Below, one piece after another: positions 8,388 through 17,273 of a DNA stretch of 64,000 nucleotides. Position numbers and translations under genes: made by a program. The stretch is taken from positions 248,001-312,000 of the forward strand of contig CAMCPL010000001.1 of NCBI GenBank assembly GCA_945876745.1, written 5' to 3'. The notes under the pieces are model-generated. The model made no database searches. It worked only from the letters and a program-made list of their open reading frames with translations, and was not told the origin of the DNA. Source of the DNA: an uncultured Clostridia bacterium. GTDB taxonomy: Bacteria; Bacillota; Clostridia; Oscillospirales; Acutalibacteraceae. Position 1 is the stretch's first letter, and each line of letters opens with the position of its first letter.

Positions 8388-9279
8388 AATAAGCAATGCC
8401 ACAAAGTGCTTCGGCGACAAAAAAGCACTTGATAACATATCGTTTAATATCGAGGACGGCTCCGTTTTCGGACTTGTCGGTTCAAACGGTGCAGGAAAGA
8501 GTACGCTTCTTCGTGTTCTTGCAGGCGTTTACAGTCTTGAGGGCGGACAGGTGTTTATTAACGGCGAGGCTCCGTTTGAAAATAAAGCAATAAAGCAGCA
8601 AACGGCATTCGTCTCCGATTATCCGTATTTTGATTCGGGCTCAACGCTTTTGAAAACGGCGAGCTTTTACAGAGCACTTTATCCGACTTGGGATCAAGAA
8701 AGATTCACAGCACTTTGCAACACGTTTCCGATTAATCCGCAGCAAAAGATTTCGACTATGAGCAAGGGTATGCAAAGGCAGACTGCAATAATTCTTGCAC
8801 TCAGCTTCAACCCAAGAGTGATTTTGTTTGATGAAATTTTTGACGGACTTGACCCGGTTATTCGTGAGCTTGTAAAGAAAATACTTATTGAATATGTTGA
8901 CGAAACAAAGGCGAGCATAGTCATTGCTTCCCATAATCTGCGTGAGCTTGAGGGCTTTTGCGACCATATCGGTCTTTTGCACAACGGTGGCATACTTATG
9001 GAGCGTGACATTGACGGTGACGCAATCGGTCTTTATCGCTTGCAGTTTGTTATGAGCGACGAGGACTACAACGAAATAAAAGGTTCGCTCAATATCACAA
9101 AGGAAAATAGACAGGGCAAGGTAATCGAAATTACCGTAAAGGGCGAGCAGGAAAGAATTGAAGAGATAATCAACAGTAAAAATCCGATATTCTTTGAGGC
9201 TCTGCCGTTAACACTTGAGGAATTATTTATCAGCGAAATGGAGGTAGCAGGATATGACATCAACAGCTTCAAAGCCTAA
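8380..9279 (+). CDS. ABC transporter ATP-binding protein (YtrB/BcrA-like)
   Basis: A 299-residue ATPase: Walker A GSNGAGKST, signature-like MSKGMQRQ in place of LSGGQ, Walker B VILFDEIFDGLDP and switch His in IASHNL. The SKGM variant is common in BcrA/YtrB-type exporter ATPases. The C-terminal ~90 residues form an extra domain (LQFVMSDEDYNEIKG and on to ALPLTLEELFI) found in these export ATPases. The start follows GGGAGGAGG and overlaps the regulator gene. It pairs with the permease at 9254, overlapping it by 26 bases, in an antibiotic- or stress-response-type export operon. Confidence 0.92.
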   Translation: MIKISNATKCFGDKKALDNISFNIEDGSVFGLVGSNGAGKSTLLRVLAGVYSLEGGQVFINGEAPFENKAIKQQTAFVSDYPYFDSGSTLLKTASFYRALYPTWDQERFTALCNTFPINPQQKISTMSKGMQRQTAIILALSFNPRVILFDEIFDGLDPVIRELVKKILIEYVDETKASIVIASHNLRELEGFCDHIGLLHNGGILMERDIDGDAIGLYRLQFVMSDEDYNEIKGSLNITKENRQGKVIEITVKGEQERIEEIINSKNPIFFEALPLTLEELFISEMEVAGYDINSFKA

Positions 9280-11212
9280 AAACTACACTTCTCTTGCATT
9301 TAAGCGAGCCTTCAAGGAAACGCTTGTCAATACCGTTCTTGCACTCGGTGCGTCCATAGTATCGGTTATTATCGCATTCAGCTCAACGGCGGCGGACATA
9401 GCCTTAAGCGGTGCGAATTATAACCACGACAGCGAGTATTTCACTGTTGAAATTATGCCGCCGGTAGTCTTTGTTCTTGCGCTTATTACAGGTTTTTTCA
9501 GTCTTACGACCGTACCGAGAATGTTCAGGCAGATATACAAAAAGCAGTCGTGCGACAGCTATTTTTCAGTACCGATAAAGCGTGAGGAATACTTCGTTGC
9601 AAATTATTTTTACGGATTCTTGGTAAATATTGTATGCTTTATTCTACCGCTTGCCGTTTATTTAGGCGCAATTCAGACAATGAAGTCAAACTTGATTGAT
9701 TTAGGATATGTTTTGAAGTTTGCGTCGGTTTTTATGCTTGCGGTTCTTGCGATGTATTCGGCGTTTGTCGTATGCGCCGTAATCTCGGGCAAGAGAATAC
9801 AATATTTGATTTTGAGTCTTATTTGTCTTTTTTGCACCTCGACAATGCTCACAGGCATTGCAACAAAAATCTGCTCAATTTGGGGATTTTCGGGCGACTT
9901 GACATTATTGAATGCGCTCAGCCCCATTGACAACGCCATAGCAGGCGCATATTTCTACGAGGGTGTTGAGGCTGACAATGTTATCCCGCTTATAATAATT
10001 TCGCTTGTTGAGATTATCGGCTTGTTTATTGCAGGATACATTGCGTTCAAAAAGAGAAAGGCAGAGACTGCCGAGAGCTCGCTTTCGGGTAAGGTTATTC
10101 CCTATGTTATTCTTGCGATTTTAGTCGGCGCCGCATTCTTCTTCAGCGCAACGGGAACCGGTGCAGTTGATATCGTTGTCGGCATTGTTCTTGCAACCTT
10201 GATGGCAATGGCGTTCGGCGGCATTTTCTACAAAAAGGTGTTTACAAAGCAGACGTTAATTACGCTTATCGGTGTTTGCACAGTATTTACAACTCTTTCG
10301 ATAGTGGTTACACTTCCTATTTTCAACGGCTATGTAAAATACGTACCCGAGGCAAGCGAGGTTGACAGCATAGAATTCAGCTCGGTTGCGAATTACGGAA
10401 GCTACACAACGGGAATAAACGAGCTTCTCGGCACGAGCGTGGGTTATACGGATTTCGGCGATGCAATAACTTTTGTTGAGCAAGAGAATATCGAAAAGGT
10501 AATTGCGCTTCATAACAAATCTATTGAGGACGAAGCAATCAAGACGACGAGAAAAAAGAATAATGTTTCGTTGTTGAGAACGATGCTTTTCATGGACAGC
10601 TATTATGACGATGCGTATATAAGCGATGCGTCCTACAGAATTAAATATAACCTTGCAGACGGCTCAACGGTAGAGCGAGTTTATTCCGTATCCAATAACC
10701 TCGTAACAAAGGAATATTACGATGTTTTCCAAAATGAGGAGGCACTCTGGCAATTAGAACCTATGAAATACGATAACGAAAAGTTTTTGGGAGTAGAGTG
10801 TTCGGTATATAACAATGGTGACGAGTACTCAGAGGAAAGCGTTGAGCTTGTCAATTTCGACATTGAGCAATACAAAAAGGCACTTGTAAAGGATTATCTC
10901 TCAATGCAGCGTACTACCTTTATTTCGGAATTTGACAGCTTTGAGTCTTCATATTACGGTATGTATTATGGTAAGTACTACGACTATGACGAATACTATC
11001 CCGTATGTAACGTCGACCTGTATTTTGCAAATGACGATATAACCGACGAGGAGCTTGCAGAATATAAGAAGATGCCGACGTCACGTCTGTTAAACGCTAT
11101 TTACGAGGACTATGATAAGAATTATAAGGCGTGGTATTTCTCTCGTGACTTTTCAAATGATTATACGAATACCGTGGAATACCTCAATTCCTGCGGAGCG
11201 GGCTTGAATTAA
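9254..11212 (+). CDS. ABC transporter permease with large extracytoplasmic C-terminal domain
   Basis: A 652-residue protein. Residues ~1-370 contain about nine hydrophobic segments in ABC-2-like arrangement. The remaining ~280 residues are soluble, acidic and rich in tyrosine (for example YYGMYYGKYYDYDEYY near residues 572-587), presumably outside the membrane. The combination resembles clostridial permeases carrying a DUF6449-type tail, though that assignment is from memory. The start at 9254 follows GGAGG by nine bases and lies inside the ATPase gene, indicating tight coupling. The substrate is unknown; context with a YtrA-like regulator suggests lipid- or envelope-stress-related export. 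Confidence 0.85.
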   Translation: MTSTASKPKNYTSLAFKRAFKETLVNTVLALGASIVSVIIAFSSTAADIALSGANYNHDSEYFTVEIMPPVVFVLALITGFFSLTTVPRMFRQIYKKQSCDSYFSVPIKREEYFVANYFYGFLVNIVCFILPLAVYLGAIQTMKSNLIDLGYVLKFASVFMLAVLAMYSAFVVCAVISGKRIQYLILSLICLFCTSTMLTGIATKICSIWGFSGDLTLLNALSPIDNAIAGAYFYEGVEADNVIPLIIISLVEIIGLFIAGYIAFKKRKAETAESSLSGKVIPYVILAILVGAAFFFSATGTGAVDIVVGIVLATLMAMAFGGIFYKKVFTKQTLITLIGVCTVFTTLSIVVTLPIFNGYVKYVPEASEVDSIEFSSVANYGSYTTGINELLGTSVGYTDFGDAITFVEQENIEKVIALHNKSIEDEAIKTTRKKNNVSLLRTMLFMDSYYDDAYISDASYRIKYNLADGSTVERVYSVSNNLVTKEYYDVFQNEEALWQLEPMKYDNEKFLGVECSVYNNGDEYSEESVELVNFDIEQYKKALVKDYLSMQRTTFISEFDSFESSYYGMYYGKYYDYDEYYPVCNVDLYFANDDITDEELAEYKKMPTSRLLNAIYEDYDKNYKAWYFSRDFSNDYTNTVEYLNSCGAGLN

Positions 11213-11213
11213 A

Positions 11214-11303
11214 ATGAAGCACTCGCTAAAGCGAGTATGAAGCATCAGCAAAGCCGACATGAAGCATTGACTTCGTCAATATGAAGCAGCTACGCTGTGA
11301 AAA
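11214..11303. repeat. Micro-hairpin array with ATGAAGC spacers
   Basis: Four consecutive units each start with ATGAAGC and carry a small hairpin: ACTCGCTAAAGCGAGT, ATCAGCAAAGCCGAC (imperfect), ATTGACTTCGTCAAT, and AGCTACGCTGTG. The third unit is identical to one at 30607-30648. The array sits directly after the permease stop codon. Confidence 0.75.
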
Positions 11304-11308
11304 ATGAA

Positions 11309-11436
11309 TCCCTCAGTCGGCAAAGCCGCCAGCTCCCCTTACCATAAGGGGAGCTAAAGTTCAAGACGGAGTGCTTATCCAACCAATACAGGCTCCCCTT
11401 ATGGTAAGGGGAGCTGTCACGAAGTGACTGAGGGGA
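11309..11436. repeat. MITE-like element with CCCTCAGTC termini
   Basis: A roughly 128-bp unit bounded by TCCCTCAGTC and GACTGAGGGGA in inverted orientation. Inside are two copies of the palindromic block AGCTCCCCTTA...TAAGGGGAGCT, which can also pair with each other. The structure fits a miniature inverted-repeat element; no transposase is encoded. Confidence 0.8.
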
Positions 11437-11440
11437 TAAG

Positions 11441-11611
11441 AAAAAACAAAGGGGACGGTTCCTATTGGTGGTAAAACAGGCTTGAAAGCCGCTGAAATAC
11501 AGCATTTCTGAATTTTGCAAAATTGAAAAAACCAACAAGGAGAACCGTCCCCCTTGTTGGTTTTGTTAAATAAAAGCCACCAAAGAGAACCGTCCCCTTT
11601 GGTGGTTTTTG
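11441..11611. repeat. Palindromic GGGGACGG repeat, triple copy B
   Basis: Three palindromic units with the core GGGGACGGTTC (one forward, two reversed). The spacer between the first two (CAGGCTTGAAAGCCGCTGAA...) is related to the spacers of copies A and D. The last unit abuts the stop codon of the amidohydrolase on the minus strand, where CCACCAAAGGGG / CTTTGGTGG followed by CTTTTATTT could serve as its terminator. Confidence 0.85.
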
Positions 11612-12337
11612 TTATAATTTCAGTAGTTTTTTTGCGTTGTTGTAAAAGACGTCCTCCTGCTCCTTTTGATTAAGTCCGCAGGTCAAAACCTTTTGAATTT
11701 CTACTGTCGGGTGGTGGAACGGAGAGTCGATACCAAACATAATTCTGTCGCTTCCGACCTCTCTGTAAGCCTCAAGAATCTTGCTTCCCATCGGCATACC
11801 GCTCATTTCAAGATACAGATTCGGATAGCGCTTCGCCATTTTTATTGAAGCGTCAATATAAACTCCGTGACCGTGTCCCATATGAATCATTGTAACATTT
11901 ACATCGGGATATTTTTCCGCAAGCAATGCAATGCTCCACGGCAGAGAAAACGGCGGATGTCCGCAATGAATGAAAACAGGAACGTCATTCTCTCTTGCAA
12001 AATCCATAACGGGGTAAACACACGGGTCGTCTGCAACAAATGCATCGAACAACGGCTGCATTTTTATTCCCGCAAAGCCCTCTTTGTTGATATATCTTTC
12101 GAGCTTTTCTTCAACATTGTCAAGTGCCGGATTTACCCAAACAAACGGCACGACCTTTTCAGGATATGACTGAAAAGCGTCTACAACCTCGTCGTTTCCC
12201 TGAAAAGAGGACGCTGTCAAAAACGTCTTTTCAATCTCATACTCCTCCATTTGCTCAACAAGGCGTTGCTTGTTGAAATCAACACCTGCCCAGCCTCCGA
12301 ATTTTCCTATGTGTGAATGTGCGTCGATTTTTTTCAT
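11612..12337 (-). CDS. Amidohydrolase-family metal-dependent hydrolase
   Basis: A 241-residue TIM-barrel hydrolase of the amidohydrolase 2 (PF04909) type. Motifs in order are DAHSHIG at the N terminus (metal His-x-His), GFAGIKMQP, FIHCGHPPFS, MIHMGHG and the C-terminal catalytic aspartate in FGIDSPF. The substrate is unknown; relatives act on decarboxylation or hydrolysis of small carboxylates and amides. It ends in a palindromic repeat that may terminate transcription. The ECF S-component gene lies ten bases upstream on the same strand, so transport and hydrolysis of a shared compound is a plausible inference. Confidence 0.88.
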   Translation of the reverse strand: MKKIDAHSHIGKFGGWAGVDFNKQRLVEQMEEYEIEKTFLTASSFQGNDEVVDAFQSYPEKVVPFVWVNPALDNVEEKLERYINKEGFAGIKMQPLFDAFVADDPCVYPVMDFARENDVPVFIHCGHPPFSLPWSIALLAEKYPDVNVTMIHMGHGHGVYIDASIKMAKRYPNLYLEMSGMPMGSKILEAYREVGSDRIMFGIDSPFHHPTVEIQKVLTCGLNQKEQEDVFYNNAKKLLKL

Positions 12338-12347
12338 AATGCTCTCC

Positions 12348-12866
12348 TTACTGCGCCATTGATTTAAGCTTCTTACCTGCGCCTGTTGAATTGAGAACAG
12401 AAATCAAAACAATTCCGAGAACTGCGCCGATAACTGTTTGAAGCACAAGCGGAACTATTGCGCCTGCCAATCCTGCCTTGCCGCCGATTATGAGCCAGGA
12501 TACGCTGTACCCTGCGATATGCACGATTGCGCCTGCGGTAATGCCGATAATGTAACCGGTGGTTTTACTGCCAAATAGCTTTTCGGCAACCAAGAATATC
12601 GTAACCGCCATAAGCGTTTTTACTATTGCAGTGGGCACTATCCACATAACGTAGCCTGCGGCGAAATCCGCTAATGCCGCACCGAGCGCAGCAGGGAACC
12701 ACGCCTGCTTACCGCCTAAAATCCATACTGCAATGATGATGAATGCATCTCCTAAATGTGCATAGCCAAGCGGACCTATCGGAATTTTGAACGTGAATGT
12801 AAAAACGAACACCATAGCCGCCATAAGACCTGCAAGGCACACCTGCTTTACCTTGTTGTTTTTCAT
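12348..12866 (-). CDS. ECF transporter S component, substrate unknown
   Basis: A 172-residue, six-helix membrane protein. YAHLGDAFIIIAVWILGG and WFPAALGAALADFAAGY are typical of ECF-type vitamin-binding S components (PF07155-like). The start is the ATG of MKNNKVKQVCLAG, which follows an AGGAAAGG ribosome site; the longer open frame upstream is AT-rich leader. No energising EcfA/EcfT genes are nearby, so it probably uses a shared module elsewhere. No riboswitch is recognisable upstream. The companion amidohydrolase hints that the ligand is a hydrolysable vitamin-like amide, which is only inference. Confidence 0.85.
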   Translation of the reverse strand: MKNNKVKQVCLAGLMAAMVFVFTFTFKIPIGPLGYAHLGDAFIIIAVWILGGKQAWFPAALGAALADFAAGYVMWIVPTAIVKTLMAVTIFLVAEKLFGSKTTGYIIGITAGAIVHIAGYSVSWLIIGGKAGLAGAIVPLVLQTVIGAVLGIVLISVLNSTGAGKKLKSMAQ

Positions 12867-12977
12867 AGTTAATATTTCCTTTCCTGTGATATGGACAATT
12901 CTACCATATAATTGTACATTAAAAAATATATAATTTTGAATATTTTTTAGTGTACAGATACAGTCGCAAAATTTCAT

Positions 12978-13410
12978 ATTCCAAAAGGGAATATTTCATA
13001 CGGCGAAAGCCGCATTTGTTTGAACACAGGAGAACAACCGTCCGTGTCGGCGATTTGCTATATAATATATTATAATTTATATATTAAATACATATTATTA
13101 TATTCGCCGGAGTGGAAATTATACTTGTTTCTTTTTGAAAAAATATTTTGTGCAATTCTATATATGGGCGTGATTTTCAGAGAATTGCAAATATTACACT
13201 ATATGTTGCCGATTGTAACCGAAACGCGCCCCAAAAGTTACAATTTGTAACAACTCACAGAGCAAACTTTGTATGTTCACCCAAAAAATTGATTTAGCAA
13301 AGTAAAGTGTGAAAGTAAAAAACCACAATATATAGATTGCAAAATGGGGATTGGCTGAATATACAAATTGCTCTTTGTGCAAAATAACTAAAAAATCATA
13401 TCTTTGCCAT
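12978..13410. other. AT-rich intergenic stretch
   Basis: I see no gene here. At 13022-13050 there is a degenerate relative of the GGGGACGG palindrome family (GAACACAGGAGAAC...CCGTCCGTGTC). At 13237-13251 there is a perfect palindrome GTTACAATTTGTAAC. The rest is AT-rich, with runs such as TATATAATATATTATAAT. No riboswitch consensus was recognised. Confidence 0.5.
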
Positions 13411-13438
13411 TTGACTGGTTGTGAATTAGTGCTATAAT
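13411..13438 (+). promoter_or_regulatory. Promoter of the yabE-like gene
   Basis: TTGACT and TATAAT with a 16-base spacer, about 87 bases before the start codon. Confidence 0.8.
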
Positions 13439-13524
13439 AGGCTTCGTTTTGAGGCAATGCTATATGTGTAAACAAAATTTTCAAGTGTTTGCACCGAAGG
13501 TTTGCCAAGAAAGGGAGATATAAG

Positions 13525-14757
13525 ATGACTAACCAATCAAATGCAGTCAAGCGTAATTTAAGACGCTTCCTGCTCGTGGTAACGGCAGTCGTTTTCTTCG
13601 TAACGATTTTTGTAAATACTGCTTATGCGGATTCTGCAAAGAAGTATGATGTTACAATCGTTGACGGACAAAGCAGCTTTGCGGTAACCACAACTGAGAC
13701 GGAACCTATCGAAATTCTCAATGAAGCAGGAATTACCGTTACGACCGATGACAAGTTAGATATTACAGGCTTTGTCGAGTCAAAGGGCGGCGTAATAGTA
13801 ATTGACAGGTTTAACAAAATTTATTTGGAAATTAAGGATTCGATTACCGTATACGGAGTTTATTCCGATACTGTCGGAGCGGCGCTTAAGGAGATTGGAT
13901 TTTTTGTCGGTGAAAACGACAGACTCAATTATGCACTTGACGAGGCTGTAACGGACGGTATGGTAATTCGTCTTGAAAATGCAGTTTATGCAACTGTTAA
14001 TTCAGACGGTGAAAGCAAGGAATTTGCAATGCTCGGCGGTACGGTTGAGGATTTGCTTGCACTTGCAGGCGTCGAGCTCGGAGAGGATGACTATACCTCG
14101 CATTCACTTGACGCGGCAGTTGAAGACGGCTTGAGCGTCAGCGTTTACCGCGTTGAATACAAAGAGGAGACGGTAAGCGAGGAAATTAAGTATTCTACCG
14201 AAAAAATTGACGACAGCTCAATGGAAATCGGCACACAGTCGGTTGTCAGAAGCGGCGCAAACGGTAAAGCGGACGTTACTTATAAAATCAAGTACGTTAA
14301 CGGCGAATATGATTCAAGAACCGAAATCGGCAGAAACGTAACGCAGATGCCGATAAATGAGCAGATAAAGGTCGGCACAAAAATTCCCGAGGGATATTAC
14401 GATGTTGAGCCAAACGGCGTAACCTCGTGGAACGGATATAATGTCGGCGACACCATAAGCGGCAGATATTCTCACTACTGCGCTTGTTCAAAATGTAACG
14501 GCAACTCAAGAGGCATTACTACCTCCGGTCTTAAGGTACAAAACGGTATGGCAGACCCACATTATGTTGCGTGCAACTGGTTGCCGCTTGGCTCGGTAAT
14601 TAACGTTGACGGTCAGAATTACACCGTTGCCGACAGAGGCGGAAGCGGATTGTCGAAAAAAGGCAGAATAGATATTTTTACACCGCAGGGACATGCAATG
14701 TGCTACAAATTGGGCGTTGGAAACTGTTCGATAAAAATCGTTCGTCTCGGTTGGTAA
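13525..14757 (+). CDS. YabE-like protein with DUF348, G5 and 3D domains
   Basis: A 410-residue cell-wall-type protein. An N-terminal hydrophobic segment (FLLVVTAVVFFVTIFVNTAYA) acts as signal peptide or anchor. Two or three DUF348 repeats (each around ...ILNEAGI..., ALKEIGF, LLALAGV) lie at residues ~45-215. A G5 domain occupies ~220-290 (KEETVSEEIKYST and on to VTQMPI). The C-terminal 3D domain includes VADRGGSGL and GRIDIF. Family members such as YabE/Rpf relatives cleave or bind peptidoglycan. The start ATG follows AAAGGGAG by eight bases; an in-frame TTG upstream is rejected. Confidence 0.9.
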   Translation: MTNQSNAVKRNLRRFLLVVTAVVFFVTIFVNTAYADSAKKYDVTIVDGQSSFAVTTTETEPIEILNEAGITVTTDDKLDITGFVESKGGVIVIDRFNKIYLEIKDSITVYGVYSDTVGAALKEIGFFVGENDRLNYALDEAVTDGMVIRLENAVYATVNSDGESKEFAMLGGTVEDLLALAGVELGEDDYTSHSLDAAVEDGLSVSVYRVEYKEETVSEEIKYSTEKIDDSSMEIGTQSVVRSGANGKADVTYKIKYVNGEYDSRTEIGRNVTQMPINEQIKVGTKIPEGYYDVEPNGVTSWNGYNVGDTISGRYSHYCACSKCNGNSRGITTSGLKVQNGMADPHYVACNWLPLGSVINVDGQNYTVADRGGSGLSKKGRIDIFTPQGHAMCYKLGVGNCSIKIVRLGW

Positions 14758-14768
14758 ACAGAATAACA

Positions 14769-14805
14769 AACAGCGTTGAAGAAAACAACCTTCGACGCTG
14801 TTTTT
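14769..14805 (+). terminator. Terminator of the yabE-like gene
   Basis: AACAGCGTTGAAG pairs with CTTCGACGCTGTT (one G-T wobble) and runs into TTTTTATTTT. Confidence 0.9.
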
Positions 14806-14855
14806 ATTTTGTGATAATTACTGTGCTTTTGAGGAATAATATTACAGGTGGTTTT

Positions 14856-15755
14856 GTGTATTATGTTTTTGATGACGAGCCGATGTCCGTCGGACTTGAC
14901 GAAACCGACGCTTCACGCCTAACCTTTGCGTATGTTTCGCTCGGTGAGATGCAAAGTGCCGCTTCGTATTTTTCACTCCCCGAAAATACGGTAAGTCGCA
15001 TAAGCTGTGCCGACGGCTTTTCGCAGGAGGTATGGGCGTACGACGACTGCGTTTTTGCTATTTTGAGCCTCGGCAGTACGCAGCTTGCCGTGTTTGTGAG
15101 AAAAAATTTGTTTCTCGTTGTGCCTGTTTCGGATGAGCTTCACGAAATTCGCGATATATGCATTTTGCCGTCAAGAATTGAAGACGCTTCACTCGAAAAG
15201 CTGATTTACATTTTTTTCGACAGGCTGATTACCTCGCAGTCGAATTGCGTTTCAACGCTTCGCCGCAATATTGACGCAATGGAAAAGCAGCTTTTGTCGA
15301 AAACCGATATGAGGGATTTCAATCTTGAATTGTTCAAGCTCAAGCAGGATTTGTCCGAGCTTTATAACGGTTACGACAGGCTTCTTGATTTGCTTTCTCT
15401 CTTTGTGAATGACGAGGAAGGCTCGCTTGAGATTAATGATTCAAGGCGTATCGGTCAGCTTTGTGAGCGTGCGGGAAGATTAAAGGACAGCGTTAAAATG
15501 CTTTGCGACAGCGTTGTTCATCTGCGTGACGCATATCAGTCGAGCATAGATTTGAGGCTCAATCAAATTATGAAAATCTTTACTGTTTTCACCGTGATTT
15601 TTTCGCCGCTTTCTTTCATAACAGGCTGGTACGGAATGAATTTCAAATATATGCCGGAGCTTTCCTCACGCTTCGGATATATCGGCGTCGGAATTGTCGT
15701 TGTGTGCGTTGCGGCAGTCCTGCTTGCGTGGTTTAAGCATAAAAGGTGGATATAA
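14856..15755 (+). CDS. corA: CorA-family divalent metal transporter
   Basis: A 299-residue protein: an N-terminal cytosolic alpha/beta domain, a long helical stalk (residues ~150-240) and two C-terminal transmembrane helices separated by YGMNFKYMPEL, which contains the GMN selectivity motif. CorA forms a pentameric Mg2+ (or Co2+/Ni2+) channel. The open frame extends upstream through the yabE terminator. The start is placed at GTG 14856, giving VYYVFDDEPMSVGLDE, which aligns with clostridial CorA N termini and follows AGGTGG closely. The ribosome-site spacing is short, so ATG 14883 remains possible. No separate promoter was identified. Confidence 0.88.
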   Translation: MYYVFDDEPMSVGLDETDASRLTFAYVSLGEMQSAASYFSLPENTVSRISCADGFSQEVWAYDDCVFAILSLGSTQLAVFVRKNLFLVVPVSDELHEIRDICILPSRIEDASLEKLIYIFFDRLITSQSNCVSTLRRNIDAMEKQLLSKTDMRDFNLELFKLKQDLSELYNGYDRLLDLLSLFVNDEEGSLEINDSRRIGQLCERAGRLKDSVKMLCDSVVHLRDAYQSSIDLRLNQIMKIFTVFTVIFSPLSFITGWYGMNFKYMPELSSRFGYIGVGIVVVCVAAVLLAWFKHKRWI

Positions 15756-15779
15756 TTCATATTATTCTACGGTGATAGT

Positions 15780-16034
15780 ATGAAGAAAATATCTATGTCC
15801 TGCGATACGGTAACGGGTTATACCGCGTCACCTCATATTCATCTTGTCGGCTCGGGGCAATGCGTAATCGACGGCTTAAAGGGCGTTAAGCAGTATACCG
15901 GCGACAGTATTGTCATTGACGTTGGGTCGTACTGCGTTCATATTGTCGGAGCAGGGCTTTGCATAAATGAGTTTTCGCCGGAGGGTGCGATAATCGAGGG
16001 CGATATTCTTTGCTTGGAGCTTGAAAATGCTTAA
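15780..16034 (+). CDS. yqfC: YqfC/YabP-family sporulation protein
   Basis: An 84-residue protein with the YabP/YqfC pattern: HIHLVGSGQCVIDGLKGVKQY, then SIVIDVGSYCVHIVGAGLCI and EGAIIEGDILCLELE. In Bacillus, YqfC is a small mother-cell protein of the sigma-E regulon, encoded upstream of yqfD, exactly the arrangement here. It overlaps yqfD by eight bases, implying translational coupling. Together with the SleB-like gene at 21783 it argues that the host belongs to an endospore-forming lineage; whether it still sporulates cannot be told. Confidence 0.88.
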   Translation: MKKISMSCDTVTGYTASPHIHLVGSGQCVIDGLKGVKQYTGDSIVIDVGSYCVHIVGAGLCINEFSPEGAIIEGDILCLELENA

Positions 16035-17202
16035 TAGGCTTTTGCGATTTATTTTAGGTTATGTTACTTTTTCGTTTCAAAAGGGCTTTTGCAACGATTT
16101 TTTGAACGACTGCTTTAAGTCGGGCGTTGCGCTTCGTAATGTCAGAATGAACGGGGAAACGCTTTTTGCCGATTGTACTGCGAGTGAATACAAGAAGCTT
16201 CACAAAATAGCATATTCACACGGCGGCGTTGTTAAAATCGAAAAGCGACGAGGAATTATGCTCGCCTTGTCTAAATATTCAAGCAGGGTAGGGCTTGCGG
16301 TCGGCGGATTGATTTGTATAATACTGTTTTGTCTGCTGTCGGGCTTTGTTTGGAACATAGAAATTGTCGGAACCGAAAGCCTGACGAAAAGCGAGATTTC
16401 GAATTTCTTGGAGCAAAACGGCTTTTTCGAGGGCGTGTTTTGGAGGAGTGTAGATAAGGGCGTTCTTGAGGATTTGATGATGGCGAGCTTCGACGAAATC
16501 GCGTGGGTACATATTAATCGCTTCGGAACGAGTGCGAGGGTTGAAATTGAGGAAAGCACCGCAAAGCCGAAAATTATAAACAGCACCGGCTGCGCTAACC
16601 TAAAAGCGAAAAAGGACGGCGTTATTGTTTCTGCCGTTACATACGAGGGCTGGCAGAATGTTGCAGTCGGTGAAAGCGTGAGGGCAGGCGATATCCTTGT
16701 CAGCGGCGTTTACGAAAGCGAGCAGACGAAGCAAAATCTCTTTGCTTATGCAAGAGGCGATTTTATCGCCTGCGTTGAGGAAAAGGTTGATTATACCGTT
16801 TTAAGAAAGGAAAAGCGCAAGGCGTATTATCGTGATTTAACCTTGCGTTCAATTTATTTTTTCGGTCTTAATATTCCGCTTTATGTAGGACGTTTGCCGA
16901 AGCAAAACGCCGATATTTCAAGTCGCACAAGCCTCGTTAAAATCAACGCCCAGAGCGTTCCCGTGGGCATTATTACTTATGATGTTTGCCTTTATAACAC
17001 CGAGGAATATTCCCTTACCGACAGCGAGCTGAATGAAAAAATCAACTCCTCTCTTGAACAAATGCTTGATGATGAATACGGTGCCGATAATATTCTTTCA
17101 CGTGATATAAGTATTAGCCTTGAATCCGATTCGGCTCGTGCCGTGGGCAGTATTAAGGTCTTGGAAAATATTGGCGAGGAAGTAATCATTCAAAAAGAGT
17201 AA
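16027..17202 (+). CDS. yqfD: YqfD-family sporulation protein
   Basis: A 391-residue protein with one clear transmembrane helix around residues 92-112 (VGLAVGGLICIILFCLLSGF) followed by a POTRA-like beginning WNIEIVGTESLTKSEI, a typical YqfD layout. The long extracytoplasmic part includes AKKDGVIVSAVTYEGWQNV and GESVRAGDILVSGVYES, a motif conserved in the family. YqfD is needed for efficient sporulation in Bacillus, with an unknown molecular role. ATG 16027 is chosen over TTG 16021 because it is seven bases from GGAG. It is coupled to yqfC by overlap. Confidence 0.88.
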   Translation: MLNRLLRFILGYVTFSFQKGFCNDFLNDCFKSGVALRNVRMNGETLFADCTASEYKKLHKIAYSHGGVVKIEKRRGIMLALSKYSSRVGLAVGGLICIILFCLLSGFVWNIEIVGTESLTKSEISNFLEQNGFFEGVFWRSVDKGVLEDLMMASFDEIAWVHINRFGTSARVEIEESTAKPKIINSTGCANLKAKKDGVIVSAVTYEGWQNVAVGESVRAGDILVSGVYESEQTKQNLFAYARGDFIACVEEKVDYTVLRKEKRKAYYRDLTLRSIYFFGLNIPLYVGRLPKQNADISSRTSLVKINAQSVPVGIITYDVCLYNTEEYSLTDSELNEKINSSLEQMLDDEYGADNILSRDISISLESDSARAVGSIKVLENIGEEVIIQKE

Positions 17203-17212
17203 TAATTTACAG

Positions 17213-17241
17213 TTGAACATTTATTGAAAGTATGGTAAAAT
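17213..17241 (+). promoter_or_regulatory. Promoter of uxuA-uxuB
   Basis: TTGAAC-17-TAAAAT, just after the yqfD stop codon and 32 bases before the uxuA start. Confidence 0.75.
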
Positions 17242-17273
17242 TAGTTGAATAATAAAATTAAGGAGGTTTGTCT

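Noticed and set aside
13000-13510. c-di-AMP (ydaO-type) or other riboswitch in the yabE leader
   Set aside because: Cell-wall hydrolase genes often have one, but I found none of its conserved words, and the promoter at 13411 leaves too short a leader.
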